Below, piece after piece: positions 40,401-49,054 of a stretch of 64,000 bases of DNA. Within the stretch, counting starts at the first letter, position 1. Every line of letters starts with the position of its first letter. The notes beneath the pieces were generated by a model. The model ran no database searches. It was not told the DNA's origin and was given only the letters and a program-made list of their open reading frames with translations. Source of the stretch: Verrucomicrobiaceae bacterium (GTDB lineage: Bacteria; Verrucomicrobiota; Verrucomicrobiia; Verrucomicrobiales; Akkermansiaceae); the NCBI GenBank assembly GCA_027484055.1, contig JAIXQH010000014.1, forward strand, positions 124,001 to 188,000, written 5' to 3'. Made by a program: the position numbers and the translations under genes.

Positions 40401-42728
40401 GTCGACGGTGCTTCCAATATCACGCCCGTTGCCCACACTGCCGGAACCCTCCGGAAATTCATCGCCGAGATCCGGCCTGCATCCACTACCGGGGAAGTCG
40501 CCGTCACCGAGGTCGCCGAAGCCGGTGGCTTGATCGGACTGGACGTTGCGAACCCCGAAACCGGTAGGAAATACCGCGTCGTTTACAACCCTGGCACCGT
40601 AGCTGCGAACTACACGCCCGCCCTTGGGTGGAGCGGTCCCGTCCGCATCCACCGGAGCGGCGCGCGCCACCGGCCGGACTGGCTGCCGGATCCCAGCGGT
40701 CCGCTGGTCTCGGTATATCTAAGCGGCGGACAGGTTCTAACGATCCTACCGAAGGCCCACATCGTCCTTGAACAAAGCATCCCGATCATCAAGGCGAACA
40801 ACATCGATCCACTCGACCAATCCTCCAGTTGGACAACCAGTCCGCTGATAGACGGAAGCATCGCCACTTGGAACTCCACCGTCGCCGCAGCCAATACGAC
40901 TAACGTCGGAAAAGGTAAAAACCTCGCTGGTATCATCATCGCCGATCCCGGCGGCAATGTCACCATCAGTCCTAACACCACGGGGCTGATGGCTCTCGGT
41001 AGCGCCGGAATCGATACCGCCACGTCCATCCGCACGCTCGTTCTTTCCGCGCCTGTCCGGCTCGACGCTGCCCAGACATGGACCACCGGCAGCTCCGGCT
41101 TAGCAGGTTCCACCCAGATTTCCGCCAGCGGCGTGATCTCGGGAGCCGGAGCACTGGCAATTTCCGCATCCGCTGGCCGTGGTGTCTCGCTCACCGCCGC
41201 TAACACCTTCAGCGGCGGACTCACCCTCGGTAGCGGCGCGATCCTTGATTACTCCGCAGCAGCAGCCTTCGCCGCGACAGGCGGTGTCCTAACCAGCAGT
41301 CCGTTCGGCACTGGCCCGCTGACGATCCAAGGCGGCACGCTCGTCGCTGGAAACCGGTTTTTCTACAATCCTAGCGTCACTATTCTCGGGAATTTTATCT
41401 GGTCCACCGCCTCCGCCCGCGTCGATACCAGCGGTGCGTTCGATCTCGGCGGGGGAATCCAGACGCTCAGTCTGGCCCGTCCCGTCACCGCGTCTAACGT
41501 TGTGGTCTCCGGGGGGAATAATTCGATCCGCTTCATCCCGGTCACCGGAGGAATTGCGACGAACACCTTCACTAACGGAACCTTGAGACTCGCCGCCGCC
41601 GCTTCGGTTGGTGCCGCTGATTTCGTCGTCGCCACCTTTGGAAACAGCAACCGCTTCACCGAAAACTCGGGTCTGGTAGTTGGCCCCCGGGTTTATATTT
41701 CTCCCTCCTTCTCCAGCACACCCTTCGGCTCGGCTGCGGCCATGCGCCCCGCCGTCACCCTCGAAGCGGGCGGACTTCTCTCTCTATCCGACGGCGGCTC
41801 CGGCCGCGGCCACTCGGTCTTCTCGCTGGCTGGCGGCGGCACCGTGCTCAATAACACCAGCGGCACCGCCGCGCGTACCGACGTTCTCACCATCGACGGC
41901 GGCATCAAAACCAGCAGCTCCGATTTTTCCGGCAGCATCGTCGATACCGACCTCTCCCGGTTTCCCACCGCCAATCCGAATTTGAAAACCGGCCTTACCA
42001 AAACCGGAGCCACCACCCAGGTTCTATCCGGTGCCAGTTCCTACACCGGCCCCACCAGCGTCACCGGCGGCGTTCTAACGCTCACCGGTAGCGTCGGCAA
42101 CACCAGCACCCTCACCATCGGATCCGGCGCAAGGTTTGAGAATCTCGGCTCCCTTGCGGTCACCGGAAACATCACCAACGGCGGCACCCTGCTCGTCACC
42201 GGGGCCGCCCAGCTTGCGGTGGGTGGCAGCTTCACGAACAACGGCCTACTCGACATCCGCGGCTGGTCCGGCACCCTGCCGCCCGGCCTCGTCAACAACG
42301 GCACAATCCTATCCGGTCCCACGCCGACGCTAGATCCCGGTGTTTTCACCGATTGGCAAAAACTCGTCTGGCCCGGAACCAGCGATCCCCAAATCGTCGG
42401 ACCCGATGCCGATTCCGACCAAGATGGTAGAAACAACCTACTCGAATGGGCATTGCTGCTCGACCCGAAACTGCCGGATGTTTTCAACCCCACCTTCAGC
42501 CTCAACGGCGGAATAATCGACTTCACCTACACCCGCCGCAAGGTCGCACCCGGCGAGGCCAGCTATCAGGTCGTGTGGTCGGACAGCCACGCCAGTGACT
42601 GGTCGGCTGCGAACGTCCTCACCGATCCTCCGGTGTCGCTCTCGACCACTTGGGAAAGCGTTCGTTCCACTCTGCCCGCAGGTGTTGGCGGCAGGCGTTT
42701 CGTTAGGGTCAGATTGATCCGCCCATGA
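37431..42728 (+). CDS. Giant secreted putative polysaccharide lyase: DNRLRE-like domain, F5/8 type C (discoidin)-like domain, helical toroid plus beta-sandwich, beta-strand repeats, C-terminal module
   Basis: ORF listed from 37233; likely start MKSSPTAARSALRFITAAALRLALSMPCLSHAG at 37431. DTYIQRGSTTDYGAGTTFLVKRDG (DNRLRE-like); FPATNATDNLFTTRWSANADNSSTKSSITLDLGSTQTVNRLNLIAYQHGRTYRLESS (discoidin-like). Confidence 0.75.
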   Translation: MKSSPTAARSALRFITAAALRLALSMPCLSHAGGIGQTAITAVHDTYIQRGSTTDYGAGTTFLVKRDGADFSGGSDRIGYLRFAVGGSLAAVDSASLLLSFTNYPGDGTTPFTFEVFGLPDGHPNEALDESLLNFSNATNASTTLAGSLNPTGLTSLGTFTPAAVSGVTDVEFTGTALRDFIAANANTHISLVIFRQTPNGGLPSFFASSENTNLSSRPTLVIRSPNDAYTVASTTSSSAASGFPATNATDNLFTTRWSANADNSSTKSSITLDLGSTQTVNRLNLIAYQHGRTYRLESSANNSTWTSVAPDFRSGIGSDVNTQLQSTNLYFQPRTARYFRLTSQTSLSGKSVSMWEIQLFNDASASTVLARIASLRTAVAALPSTTADDRIKRAVLDVAIERAQASINISDFIHAGLLMDDADEKLPVSAATMAAQISGLPNMRVLRPLLQTTTATNPYLKRVTDGVNLFLATTDPAWEKNTPQANVLEDFSLARTTGQQMDALFWAFAHPDSPLKNNDEVLRRLLRRSYAYLDAINVHGPLIPAGQLASIYDDFAIAPASSVFREFPGLYPGLVPTNSAAEWDNAMKMAAQNLWAAYQNRVASWVNTDVAIACELFNFGTWTARPELLAKAQYFIDSVLTMNRMFEDGAVGYIGTQNETVNYQATVSEYVSRYFETTGNANAGLILQKMQWYGAINGRIGDWWTAPAWKHAWNDIRSSFSGGETVAGNNPYVRAELDAWIAGAATLTNWYGRARVDLAWYQSGTSPLSRPDYTVFDRNTQGPRAWYGRWNYSATLRNINFSESGHTTLIGAQVADPDPDFRVNASLMGIYPRLRVTAAPARSGDGTLNEAGHAWITSGLTGDSTVSRDFSAIGASYGLHQDASSVKGTTYDWTGRQVWLNLPDRIIGLMDIAPNADLTAFEVQGVIRLGFGGTSFSTPKTLASTGTDSWSYGDLRVKLHSHNYAAVTPEVYAFRNPSAPFTEITLRDMVDGASNITPVAHTAGTLRKFIAEIRPASTTGEVAVTEVAEAGGLIGLDVANPETGRKYRVVYNPGTVAANYTPALGWSGPVRIHRSGARHRPDWLPDPSGPLVSVYLSGGQVLTILPKAHIVLEQSIPIIKANNIDPLDQSSSWTTSPLIDGSIATWNSTVAAANTTNVGKGKNLAGIIIADPGGNVTISPNTTGLMALGSAGIDTATSIRTLVLSAPVRLDAAQTWTTGSSGLAGSTQISASGVISGAGALAISASAGRGVSLTAANTFSGGLTLGSGAILDYSAAAAFAATGGVLTSSPFGTGPLTIQGGTLVAGNRFFYNPSVTILGNFIWSTASARVDTSGAFDLGGGIQTLSLARPVTASNVVVSGGNNSIRFIPVTGGIATNTFTNGTLRLAAAASVGAADFVVATFGNSNRFTENSGLVVGPRVYISPSFSSTPFGSAAAMRPAVTLEAGGLLSLSDGGSGRGHSVFSLAGGGTVLNNTSGTAARTDVLTIDGGIKTSSSDFSGSIVDTDLSRFPTANPNLKTGLTKTGATTQVLSGASSYTGPTSVTGGVLTLTGSVGNTSTLTIGSGARFENLGSLAVTGNITNGGTLLVTGAAQLAVGGSFTNNGLLDIRGWSGTLPPGLVNNGTILSGPTPTLDPGVFTDWQKLVWPGTSDPQIVGPDADSDQDGRNNLLEWALLLDPKLPDVFNPTFSLNGGIIDFTYTRRKVAPGEASYQVVWSDSHASDWSAANVLTDPPVSLSTTWESVRSTLPAGVGGRRFVRVRLIRP

Positions 42729-42737
42729 AGCGCCGGA

Positions 42738-42775
42738 TGCTGCAAAACAACCCTTGATTGCCGCAAAATTGCCCC
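42738..42775 (+). promoter_or_regulatory. Candidate operator site E: 21-bp-spaced direct repeat (TGCTGCAAAAC / TGCCGCAAAAT)
   Basis: Half-sites at 42738-42748 and 42759-42769 followed by TGCCCC; about 73 bp upstream of the 42842 start. Confidence 0.65.
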
Positions 42776-42841
42776 TGACGTGTCGCATCGCCCTCAAGTT
42801 CAATTGACCTATCCTGCGGCTTGATTCCGCGATTGATTCCG

Positions 42842-45004
42842 ATGAAAACTTTCTATAACAATCTGCTCCGAGCCTCTGCGATCTTCGCCTTTGGAGTCCT
42901 GCTATCCAATTGCCAGAAAGGCCAGAAAGGCACGCACCTCTATGTCTCACCTTCCGGTGATGATTCGGCGGATGGCTCGAAGTCCCATCCATTCGCCACC
43001 TTGGACCGAGCGAAATCCTCCGCCCGCACAGCGACCGAACAACCGGTGACCGTCTGGCTCGCCGGGGGTGACTATCATTTCGAAAAGCCCTTCGAACTCG
43101 GCAAGGAGGACTCGGGCACCGCGCAATATCCCATCGTCTATCGGGCGATCGAGGGCCAGTCTCCTCGACTGCTAGGTGGAAAGCAACTCACTGCCTCCTC
43201 GTTCAAGCCCGTCACCGACGCTGCCTCTCTTGCCCGCATTGCCGGGCCCGCCCAAGGCAAAGTCCTCAGTCTCGATCTGAAGGCCCATGGAGTCACGCAC
43301 TCGAAACCCTATCCAGATATCTTCACCGATGCTGGCGGTATCGTCGATCTGTTCTGCAACGGCGAGCGCATGACGCTTTCCCGGTTTCCCAACGACGGCT
43401 GGATGACCTTCAAATCCGTCATTCACACTGCGGGCGGACCGCAGGGAGAAGGTTGGAACGATCCTGCGACCTTCCAGAAAGTCCCTCCCGGCTCGCCCGG
43501 TGGTATCTTCGAATACCGCGAGGAGTTCCATGACAAACACGCGCTATGGAAAAAGCAACTCGACCGCGGTGTCTGGTTCCGTGGATATTGGCGCGTGGCC
43601 TGGGAAAACTCCGCCCTGCGCGTTCTCGACATCGATGACTCCGCCCACACCGCCACCTTCGCCAAGCCGATCACGAACGGCATTGGCAATAAATACAACC
43701 GGCCGAAGGGCAACGGCCGCGAGGCCTATCAAATCATCAACCTGCTGGAGGAAGTCGACCAGCCCGGCGAGTGGTGTCTCGATTTCAAGGACCAGATGAT
43801 CTATTTCTATCCACCCGCAGCACTCGATTCATCCCAGATCATCCTAGCGGACCGGGAGGCTCCTGTCGTCAGCGTCAATGGCGCTTCCCACATCACCTTG
43901 CGTGATCTTACCGTCGAATTCAATTTCGGCGACGGCATCAGGGTCAACGAAGGGGAAGGGAATATGATCGCAGGTTGCACCGTGAGAAACGTGAACCACT
44001 ACGCGATCGTTCTCGACGGTGGGAAAAACCACACCGCGCAAAGCAACGACCTGCATCACTTAGGTGCTGGCGGCATCTGGCTCGGCGGTGGTGACGAAGC
44101 CGCGCGGCCGCGCATCCCGGCCGGGCACCAGGCGGTCAACAACTACATCCACCACTTCGGCCAGATTGAGCCGGTCTATGCAGCCGGCATCAACTGCGGC
44201 TTCACCGGCGGCGGTGGGGGAGGGCACCATCCGGCGGTTGGCATGTATGTGGCCAACAACGTGATCCACGACACGCCTCACGTCGGCGTGCTCTGCGGCA
44301 GCATGGACAGCGTATTCGAATACAACGAGGTTTACCGCTTCTGTCTCGTCTCTAACGATATGGGCGGATTCTATTCCTATGACTACGGGAAACGCAATTT
44401 CGGCAATCTCACCTACCGGCACAATTTCATCCACAGTTCACCGTTGGGCGACGGCATCTACTTCGATCACGATCATCCAGACATGAAGGTCATCGGGAAC
44501 ATCGTCGCGCTCGGCAGCACCGGGACGCGTGGCACCGGCTATCTTTTCAAACAGGGTGACATGCCCAAGGACGGCAAGTCGCAGCCTTTCGATTGTGTTG
44601 GAAACATCGCGGTGGATTGCAAATTCGGCTATGAGTTCGTCAGCCTGCTGCCGCACCAAGGGAAGATCGAAAACAACGTGGCCGTGGATTGTAAGACGCC
44701 GTTCAAATGGAGCGATATCAAGAACGGGAAAATCGTGGCCACGGAGGATTTCTCCACGGGTAAGAACATCGCCTATCAGGAACATCCCGGATTCAAGGAC
44801 GCCGCCTCGCTGGATTTCCGGCTGACTCCGGATGCGAAGTTACTAAAGGATCTGCCGGGCTTCGAAGCGATCCCGGTCGACCGCATCGGTCTGCACACGG
44901 ATGAATACCGTAAAGTGCTTCCCAATACGGCGAAACCCACACAATCGGGAGCATCGGTGGTTCCCAGTGGAGGTCTTGGCTACGATATTCTGGACAGGCA
45001 ATGA
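42842..45004 (+). CDS. Right-handed parallel beta-helix lipoprotein, probable polysaccharide-active
   Basis: ORF listed from 42821; MKTFYNNLLRASAIFAFGVLLSNC lipobox; HLYVSPSGDDSADGSKSHPFATLDRAKSSAR start typical of beta-helix carbohydrate-active proteins; NNYIHHFGQ, NNVIHDTPHVGV and EYNEVYRF coils. Confidence 0.8.
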   Translation: MKTFYNNLLRASAIFAFGVLLSNCQKGQKGTHLYVSPSGDDSADGSKSHPFATLDRAKSSARTATEQPVTVWLAGGDYHFEKPFELGKEDSGTAQYPIVYRAIEGQSPRLLGGKQLTASSFKPVTDAASLARIAGPAQGKVLSLDLKAHGVTHSKPYPDIFTDAGGIVDLFCNGERMTLSRFPNDGWMTFKSVIHTAGGPQGEGWNDPATFQKVPPGSPGGIFEYREEFHDKHALWKKQLDRGVWFRGYWRVAWENSALRVLDIDDSAHTATFAKPITNGIGNKYNRPKGNGREAYQIINLLEEVDQPGEWCLDFKDQMIYFYPPAALDSSQIILADREAPVVSVNGASHITLRDLTVEFNFGDGIRVNEGEGNMIAGCTVRNVNHYAIVLDGGKNHTAQSNDLHHLGAGGIWLGGGDEAARPRIPAGHQAVNNYIHHFGQIEPVYAAGINCGFTGGGGGGHHPAVGMYVANNVIHDTPHVGVLCGSMDSVFEYNEVYRFCLVSNDMGGFYSYDYGKRNFGNLTYRHNFIHSSPLGDGIYFDHDHPDMKVIGNIVALGSTGTRGTGYLFKQGDMPKDGKSQPFDCVGNIAVDCKFGYEFVSLLPHQGKIENNVAVDCKTPFKWSDIKNGKIVATEDFSTGKNIAYQEHPGFKDAASLDFRLTPDAKLLKDLPGFEAIPVDRIGLHTDEYRKVLPNTAKPTQSGASVVPSGGLGYDILDRQ

Positions 45005-45370
45005 CACCCAGTTTGGTTTTTGGAGTCAGCTGACATCCGGTTGCATTCTACCAGACGAAATTGTGCTCTTCATTCCTTACAGGGTTGGAGATTCCCGACA
45101 TCATTCGCTGCGGGTTCGCGATGATGTAGACCGTTCACTAAAAATCATTGCCGAAATGCGAAGCTCCAAGAAGCGTCGATCTTCTATCGACTGTCTCCGA
45201 CCGACATCCTGTCCGCCAGAAACAGCATTCAGAATGAACGCGCTCCTGTGATCTGGTCAACTGGACGGTAGCTGCCAAGGTTCTGCCGTCCGCCACGACC
45301 GGGGGGCCGCGCAGACGGCGCAATTTTCATGGCCCTTCGGATTTCTAGGCTGGGTAATCCCGGGTAAGGA

Positions 45371-46987
45371 TCAATGCCCTTTGGTGGTGTCCACGCCGAG
45401 CACGCCTTCCGAGCCACTCAGCTTGCTCCAGAAAAGTCCGTATCCGGCGACCCAGATGAAGCAGACAAGTGGGACGATGAAACCGGCGGACATGCCGTCC
45501 TGGTCGGCGATGTGGCCCATCAACTTCGGCATGATTGCGCCACCCATGATGGCCATGACGATGAATGACGATGCCTTTTTCGCGCGGCTGCCCAGACCAT
45601 GGATCCCGAGCGAGAAGATCGTCGGGAACATGATGGACATGAAAAAGTAACTCAGGAACAACGCGACCGCCGAGGCCCAGCCCAGCTTGAGCAGAACGGT
45701 TAGGCTGCACGCGGCGGCGAGGATGGCGAAGGTACCTAGAACCTTGTGAGCCGGATATTTTTTCAACAGCCCGGCACCGATGAAGCGGCCGGCGAGAAAG
45801 AAAATGAAGCCGACCGAAGCGAGCGTGGAAGCGCCCTTGTCGCTCAGGCCGAGAACTCCGTTTTTGTGGATTTCAAACCAGCTGCCAAACGAGCCGGCTT
45901 TCCAGGCGTCCGGCACGGCGGGAATCTGGGAGGTCATGTAGTTGATGAAGTAGGCGAAGACTCCGCATTGCGCGGCGACGTAGAAAAACTGGGTGAGCGT
46001 GGCACCCGAAAAGTGCGGATGACTCCAGATGCTGTGATGGGTGATCTTGTGGTTCTTCTTAAAAAAGACGATGGTGCCAATGACCAGCAAAACGCCGGAG
46101 GCGGACCAAAGTGCTTGGTTTTCACTCATCCCGACCGCAGCGGAAACCGACGGAATCGCCACGAAGGCGGAAATGATCATGCCGACAGCCAAGGACAACA
46201 CCACCACGTTCAGCCATAAAAACGTGAGCGCGGTGCCGCGGTTCGCGCTGGCGACCGACAATGCGGCGGCATCCAGAGCTGCGGCGTGCCTGTTGGACTC
46301 GATCGGGTTCGGCGATGGCGCGCCGTCAGGATCGTCAAGGTGGAACTCATCGTCCGACTTGATGTCCGGCAGCTTGCAGAATGAAAAGACCACCGCGAGA
46401 ACCAGCACGAAGCCACCGATGGCGGCGTATGGAATCCACAAGGTCTCGGAACCGGTGCTCTGGCCACTCGCGTCCTTGCCGTAGAAAAACGACGCTCCGG
46501 CGATTGGGCCGAAGATCCAGCCGATTCCGTTGCAGGACTGGGCCAGGTTGATGCGCGTGGCGGCGTATTGTTTCGGGCCGAGAACCGTCGAATACGGGTT
46601 GGCGACGGTTTCCAAAAAGGTGAGGCCGGATGCGATCACGCAAACGCCGAGCAGGAATGCGGGGAAGGTGGCGATCTTCGTGGCCGGGATGAACCAGAAG
46701 CCGCCGACCGCGACCATTAGCAGTCCGGCGATGATGCCGCCCTTGTAGCCAAGCTTGCTGGCGAGCCATCCGGCGGGCATCGCCATCAGGAAATAACCGA
46801 GGTAATGGGCGAACTGCACCCAAGCGGATTGGGCGAGCGTGAGGTGGAGCTCCTGTTGGAAATGCTTGTCCATCACATCGATCATGCCGTTGCAGAACCC
46901 CCAAAGAAGGAACAGCGAGCTGACGAGTGCGAAGGTGACGAAGTAGCTTTTACCGTCGGGAGATGTGAAGATGCCGGGTTTGCTCAT
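45371..46987 (-). CDS. fucP: MFS L-fucose:H+ symporter (FucP-like)
   Basis: LFLLWGFCNGMIDVMDKHFQQELHLTLAQSAWVQFAHYLGYFLMAMPAGWLASKLGYKGGIIAGLLMVAVGGFWFIPA..GLTFLETVANPY is FucP-like. Confidence 0.85.
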   Translation of the reverse strand: MSKPGIFTSPDGKSYFVTFALVSSLFLLWGFCNGMIDVMDKHFQQELHLTLAQSAWVQFAHYLGYFLMAMPAGWLASKLGYKGGIIAGLLMVAVGGFWFIPATKIATFPAFLLGVCVIASGLTFLETVANPYSTVLGPKQYAATRINLAQSCNGIGWIFGPIAGASFFYGKDASGQSTGSETLWIPYAAIGGFVLVLAVVFSFCKLPDIKSDDEFHLDDPDGAPSPNPIESNRHAAALDAAALSVASANRGTALTFLWLNVVVLSLAVGMIISAFVAIPSVSAAVGMSENQALWSASGVLLVIGTIVFFKKNHKITHHSIWSHPHFSGATLTQFFYVAAQCGVFAYFINYMTSQIPAVPDAWKAGSFGSWFEIHKNGVLGLSDKGASTLASVGFIFFLAGRFIGAGLLKKYPAHKVLGTFAILAAACSLTVLLKLGWASAVALFLSYFFMSIMFPTIFSLGIHGLGSRAKKASSFIVMAIMGGAIMPKLMGHIADQDGMSAGFIVPLVCFIWVAGYGLFWSKLSGSEGVLGVDTTKGH

Positions 46988-47023
46988 GGATTTTGGTGGT
47001 GGATTTCAGGTATTCGGTCGCTC

Positions 47024-47059
47024 GCGGAAGATGTCAGGCCGTGACCTGACATCTCCCGC
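47024..47059. other. Strong inverted repeat between fucI and fucP
   Basis: GCGGAAGATGTCAGG-CCGTGA-CCTGACATCTCCCGC: 15-bp arms with one mismatch. Confidence 0.7.
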
Positions 47060-47070
47060 GACTTGATGGA

Positions 47071-48855
47071 TCATGCTTTGCCGTAAAGTGGCCCGTAGTT
47101 CGCGCAAGCGCGGAAGTCGGCGCCCTCCAGATCCGCTGTACCGAATGCGGTCCAGGCGCTCGGACGGAAGACCCGTTCCTCGGCAATGTTGTGCATGTAA
47201 ACCGGGATGCGCAGCATGGAGGCCAGTGTCAGATAGAGGTGGCCTACGTGGCCGCAGGTCATCACGCAGTGGTTGGCGCCCCAGTGGTTCATGACTTCAT
47301 AGGCGCTGACGAAGGCTCCCTTGCCGGTGAGGATCGGTGCGAACCAGGTGGTCGGCCAGGTGGGGTTGGTGCGTTGGTCGAGCGCGTCGTGCACGTCTTC
47401 CGGCAGGTCCACCGTGTAGCCTTCCGCGACTTGAAGCGCCGGGCCGAGTCCGTCCACCAGGTTCAGGCGAATCATTGTGGCCGGCATGCCGCCGCGGGTG
47501 CGGAAGCGAGTGCTGAGGCCGCCACCGGGGAAATATTCGGTGATGGAGGGATGCCAGGTGGTGGCCTTGAGACATTTTTCCACTTCCGCGTCTGTGATTT
47601 CCCAGAAGGGTTTCATCGTCGGCTTGCCGGTGGCATCCGTTTGCTCACCGGTGCCGTCGAGGGCGGCGGGTCCGGAATTGATCAGGTGGAGGATGCCGTC
47701 GCCCACGAGCGGATGGCTGAAGGATTTGCCGCTGGCCGTCTTGATCGCATCGGTGCTCCAGTAGGTGCGGAGGTCGGCGAAGATCTGGGCGGTATTGGTG
47801 AGCAGGTAGCCGAAGAGCATGCTGGCACCGTTGAGCGCGTCGTTTTCCGTGGCGACGATGTAGGGAGCGCGCTTGCCGTTCCAGTCGAAGGAGGAATTGA
47901 GGATGGCTTCGAGGAAATCCCCGTTCGGGAAATGGTCGGTCCACTGGCGCTGGCCCTGGAAGCCGGAAACGAGGGCGTTGTGTCCGTGTGCCTGCTCGCC
48001 GAGTCCCATTTCCTTGAGCTTCGGATTACCGGTCATGAGGTCGCGGGCGATGAGTGCCATCTTCACGCTGTCTTCCCATTCCTTGTCGATTTGCTCACGC
48101 GAGCGGGTGGTGGCGGGGGAGTTGTAGTCCTTTCCTTCCGGGCAGTTTTTCTTCACCCAGGCGAGGGCTCTTTGGTATTCGTCGGGGTCATACTGGCCCT
48201 TCGCCATGCGACCGGCGAGTTCGGTCATGTCGATGGCCTCCACGCGCATTCCCAGCCATTTTTCCCACATTTTTGAATCAACTACCGATCCGGCGATGCC
48301 CATCGAAGTCCCGCCCATCGAGAGGTAGCTCTTGCCGCGCATCAGGGCGACGGCGAGCCCACACCGGACGAAGGAAAGTAACTTGCCGCGAACATCGGCG
48401 GGGATCTCGGTGTCACTGGCGGACTGCACGTCCTTTCCGTAAATCCCGAAGGCTGGTAGGCCCTTTTGCGTGTGGCCCGCCAGCACAGCGGCGAGGTAAA
48501 CGGCACCGGGCCGCTCGGTCCCGTTGAAGCCCCAGACCGCCTTGGGCAGGTGCGGGTCCATGTCCATCGTCTCTGAGCCGTAGCACCAGCAGGGGGTGAC
48601 GGTCAGTGAGACACCCACGTTGGAAGCCTTGAATTTGTCCGCACAATCGGCGGCTTCTCTCACGCCGCCGATGCAGGTGTCGGCGATGACGCACTCGACG
48701 GCTGTCCCGTCCGGATAGCGCAGCTCCTCCGCGATCAACGCCGCGACGGCTCGGGCCTGTTGCATGGTGCGCTCTTCGAGAGACTCGCGGACGCCGCCGA
48801 GGCGCCCGTCGATGGCGGGGCGAATGCCGATTTTTGGATACGTGGTTGGTTTCAT
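47071..48855 (-). CDS. fucI: L-fucose isomerase
   Basis: ORF listed from 48900; likely start [34 protein letters not shown] at 48855. [56 protein letters not shown] and [29 protein letters not shown] match FucI end to end. Confidence 0.95.
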   Translation of the reverse strand: MKPTTYPKIGIRPAIDGRLGGVRESLEERTMQQARAVAALIAEELRYPDGTAVECVIADTCIGGVREAADCADKFKASNVGVSLTVTPCWCYGSETMDMDPHLPKAVWGFNGTERPGAVYLAAVLAGHTQKGLPAFGIYGKDVQSASDTEIPADVRGKLLSFVRCGLAVALMRGKSYLSMGGTSMGIAGSVVDSKMWEKWLGMRVEAIDMTELAGRMAKGQYDPDEYQRALAWVKKNCPEGKDYNSPATTRSREQIDKEWEDSVKMALIARDLMTGNPKLKEMGLGEQAHGHNALVSGFQGQRQWTDHFPNGDFLEAILNSSFDWNGKRAPYIVATENDALNGASMLFGYLLTNTAQIFADLRTYWSTDAIKTASGKSFSHPLVGDGILHLINSGPAALDGTGEQTDATGKPTMKPFWEITDAEVEKCLKATTWHPSITEYFPGGGLSTRFRTRGGMPATMIRLNLVDGLGPALQVAEGYTVDLPEDVHDALDQRTNPTWPTTWFAPILTGKGAFVSAYEVMNHWGANHCVMTCGHVGHLYLTLASMLRIPVYMHNIAEERVFRPSAWTAFGTADLEGADFRACANYGPLYGKA

Positions 48856-48871
48856 AAGAATGGATTTAGGT

Positions 48872-48885
48872 GACTCAATTGAGTC
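48872..48885. promoter_or_regulatory. Perfect 14-bp palindrome GACTCAATTGAGTC just upstream of fucI
   Basis: Read directly; lies 17 bp upstream of the likely fucI start. Confidence 0.5.
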
Positions 48886-49054
48886 GAGGTATGGCAGCAT
48901 ACGCCGATTTGTCAGCTTGAAAGTTCAGCTACATAGGAAATCGGGGGATCTCCGGCACACGCGGCCATTCCGCTATCGGAGTGCATGAAGATTCTATGAT
49001 GAAATGACGATTATTGTCTTGAAGCAGATTCGTCAGTGGGCCTGAATCACCGCC

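Noticed and set aside
44901-45251. 116-aa ORF spanning the end of the beta-helix gene and the following gap
   Set aside because: No recognisable signal; mostly overlaps a real CDS end and intergenic DNA.
47191-48276. 361-aa plus-strand ORF opposite fucI
   Set aside because: Shadow ORF; fucI on the minus strand is unambiguous.
48990-49030. Weak TGACGATTATT half-site before the AraC gene as a sixth operator
   Set aside because: No partner at 21 bp and no CCCC flank; too degenerate.
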